From positions 2,501 through 66,500 of the forward strand of contig OW568895.1 of NCBI GenBank assembly GCA_938743325.2: 64,000 bases of DNA, read 5' to 3'. The first letter of the stretch is position 1. Each line of letters begins with the position of its first letter. Positions 63,102-64,000 of the stretch are shown here, in pieces. The translations under genes were made by a program, and so were the position numbers. This DNA comes from Pycnococcus provasolii (lineage: Eukaryota; Chlorophyta; Pseudoscourfieldiophyceae; Pseudoscourfieldiales; Pycnococcaceae). The notes below the pieces were generated by a model. The model was not told the DNA's origin, did no database searches, and worked only from the letters and a program-made list of their open reading frames with translations.

Positions 63102-64000
63102 ATGATGCTCTCTCGCTCTCTCCGCATGAAAACACGCGCCATCCCGGGAACTCGCACACGCACTGTACTCAATAAGAAGAAGTTCTTATGTGCAGCCACA
63201 ACCACGGAAGTTGCTACCACTCCTGCTGAGAAGATGTTCACGGACGAACAGTATGCGGCGGCGATCGCAAAGGCGGCGGCGGAGATCAAGGACGCGAAGC
63301 TTGAGGTGACGACGACGAACGAGGAGGGAAGCGATGTCACGGCAACGCCGAAGACGCGCGTGTTCACGGACGAACAGTACGAGGCGGCGATCGCCGCGGC
63401 TGTGGCGCTGAAGGAGCAGCAGATGGCCGTGCAGGAAGCGACGACCGTCGTCGAGACGACCACCGACGCCACGGCCACGGCCACGGCCACGGAGACGCTC
63501 GTTCCCGCCGTGAAGCCCGAGGGACGCGTATTCTCCGACGAGGAGTATGCCGCGGCGATTGCCGCGGCGATCGCCGTGAATAACCAGGGCGAGGACGCCA
63601 CTTCCTCAGACGCACCTACGGGACGTGTGTTCACCGACGAGCAGTACGCCGCCGCCCTCGCCGCCGCGACCAACCCGGAGTTGGCGGGAGACGTCGCATC
63701 GGCGAAGCAGGTGATGTTCACGGAGGAGCAGTACGCGGCAGCGCTCGCGGCGGCATCTGACCCGGCGCTGGCCGCCGCGTCGGCGCCGAAGCCCGTGCCC
63801 GTGACGGAGGCGATGGCGTTCTCTGGACCTGCGCCTGAGACGATCAACGGACGTCTTGCGATGGTTGGTTTCGTCAGCGCTGTGGCTGCTGAGTTCAGCA
63901 AGCAGGAGACGATCGTGCAGCAGTTCGGCGACGCGACGAACGCCATCATTGCGACGGCCATCACATTTATTGTCGCTTCTTTGATTCCCATGCTTAAGGG
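63102..64000 (+). CDS. ELIP/LHC-like protein with five FTDEQYAAAI repeats (partial, runs off window end)
   Basis: This open frame starts at the ATG at 63102 and continues past the window end, so its stop is not seen (about 299 codons visible). The N-terminus (MMLSRSLRMKTRAIPGTRTR) fits a chloroplast transit peptide. Five repeats of the type RVFTDEQYAAAIAAA begin near 63234, 63357, 63525, 63624 and 63714. A chlorophyll-binding ELIP/LHC helix follows, APETINGRLAMVGFVSAVAA, with the Glu and Asn/Arg residues of the motif. A second helix is visible (AIIATAITFIVASLIPMLKG). Photoprotective function is inferred. The opposite strand has an open frame of 309 residues, which is a shadow. Confidence 0.85.
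   Translation, partial: MMLSRSLRMKTRAIPGTRTRTVLNKKKFLCAATTTEVATTPAEKMFTDEQYAAAIAKAAAEIKDAKLEVTTTNEEGSDVTATPKTRVFTDEQYEAAIAAAVALKEQQMAVQEATTVVETTTDATATATATETLVPAVKPEGRVFSDEEYAAAIAAAIAVNNQGEDATSSDAPTGRVFTDEQYAAALAAATNPELAGDVASAKQVMFTEEQYAAALAAASDPALAAASAPKPVPVTEAMAFSGPAPETINGRLAMVGFVSAVAAEFSKQETIVQQFGDATNAIIATAITFIVASLIPMLK

Noticed and set aside
63062-63991. 309-residue minus-strand frame opposite the ELIP-like gene
   Set aside because: The plus strand carries a repeat-containing transit-peptide/ELIP reading, and the minus frame has Ser/Ala runs produced by the antisense of the Ala-rich repeats.
1-64000. tRNA, rRNA or CRISPR arrays
   Set aside because: I found no T-loop (GGTTCGAAT-like) with matching acceptor arms, no rRNA core sequence, and no regularly spaced repeat-spacer arrays; simple repeats explain the repeated DNA.

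Overview
This window is a compact nuclear segment from a green alga. It encodes an RbcX-II-type Rubisco chaperone, a CASP-like membrane protein, an AP2-domain protein, an ELIP/LHC-like protein with plastid-type N-terminus, a plastid-type MscS channel, and spliceosomal introns of the GT..AG type. IFT20 and an EFCAB10-like RIIa/EF-hand protein indicate that the organism builds, or recently built, flagella. The base composition is GC-rich. Most genes are single-exon; I place confident introns in only four (ANTH protein, Rab11, C2 protein, IFT20). I cannot name the genus; a prasinophyte-grade or core chlorophyte flagellate fits best.

Layout: about 38 genes alternate strand almost strictly, forming tail-to-tail pairs. 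Convergent spacers are short, about 30-410 bp. Most divergent (promoter) spacers are long, about 260-1100 bp, and they carry simple repeats, hairpins and telomere-like TTAGGG/CCCTAA arrays. Every such array that I found (11 sites) lies upstream of at least one start codon, and none lies between convergent genes.

Region by region. 1-7.2 kb: a partial unknown gene, VPS37 (ESCRT-I), an unknown coiled-coil protein, an MFS transporter, a small AP2 protein and a type II membrane glycosyltransferase. 8-15.6 kb: EFCAB10-like protein, an NHL-propeller wall-type protein, an AP180/CALM-like ANTH protein, an M50 metalloprotease and Rab11. 15.8-31.9 kb: a twin-CX9C protein, a secreted acidic protein, a trypsin-like protease, an inositol polyphosphate 5-phosphatase, RbcX, a SAND-like/NUMOD3 protein, a MYORG-like GH31 glycosidase, a Sec14 protein and a PP2C. 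32.6-47.5 kb: PAN3, an unknown small membrane protein, an ARM-type protein, a 3-ketodihydrosphingosine reductase, a tail-anchored C2 protein, ribulose-phosphate 3-epimerase, a CASP-like protein divergent from a fused-domain fluoride channel, a LysM protein and a plastid membrane protein. 47.8-64 kb: a long coiled-coil protein, IFT20, a CS-domain protein, an orphan, a PI synthase-like enzyme, an MscS-like channel, a GRIP golgin, and an ELIP-like gene that runs off the window end and contains five copies of an FTDEQYAAAI-type repeat.

The genes form no operon or pathway cluster. Vesicle traffic is well represented (VPS37, ANTH, Rab11, 5-phosphatase, Sec14, golgin), as expected by chance in a dense eukaryotic genome. 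The most unusual signals are the promoter-restricted telomere-like arrays, the five-repeat ELIP-like protein, a 177-bp element with perfect 24-bp terminal inverted repeats, and the asymmetric fused fluoride channel.
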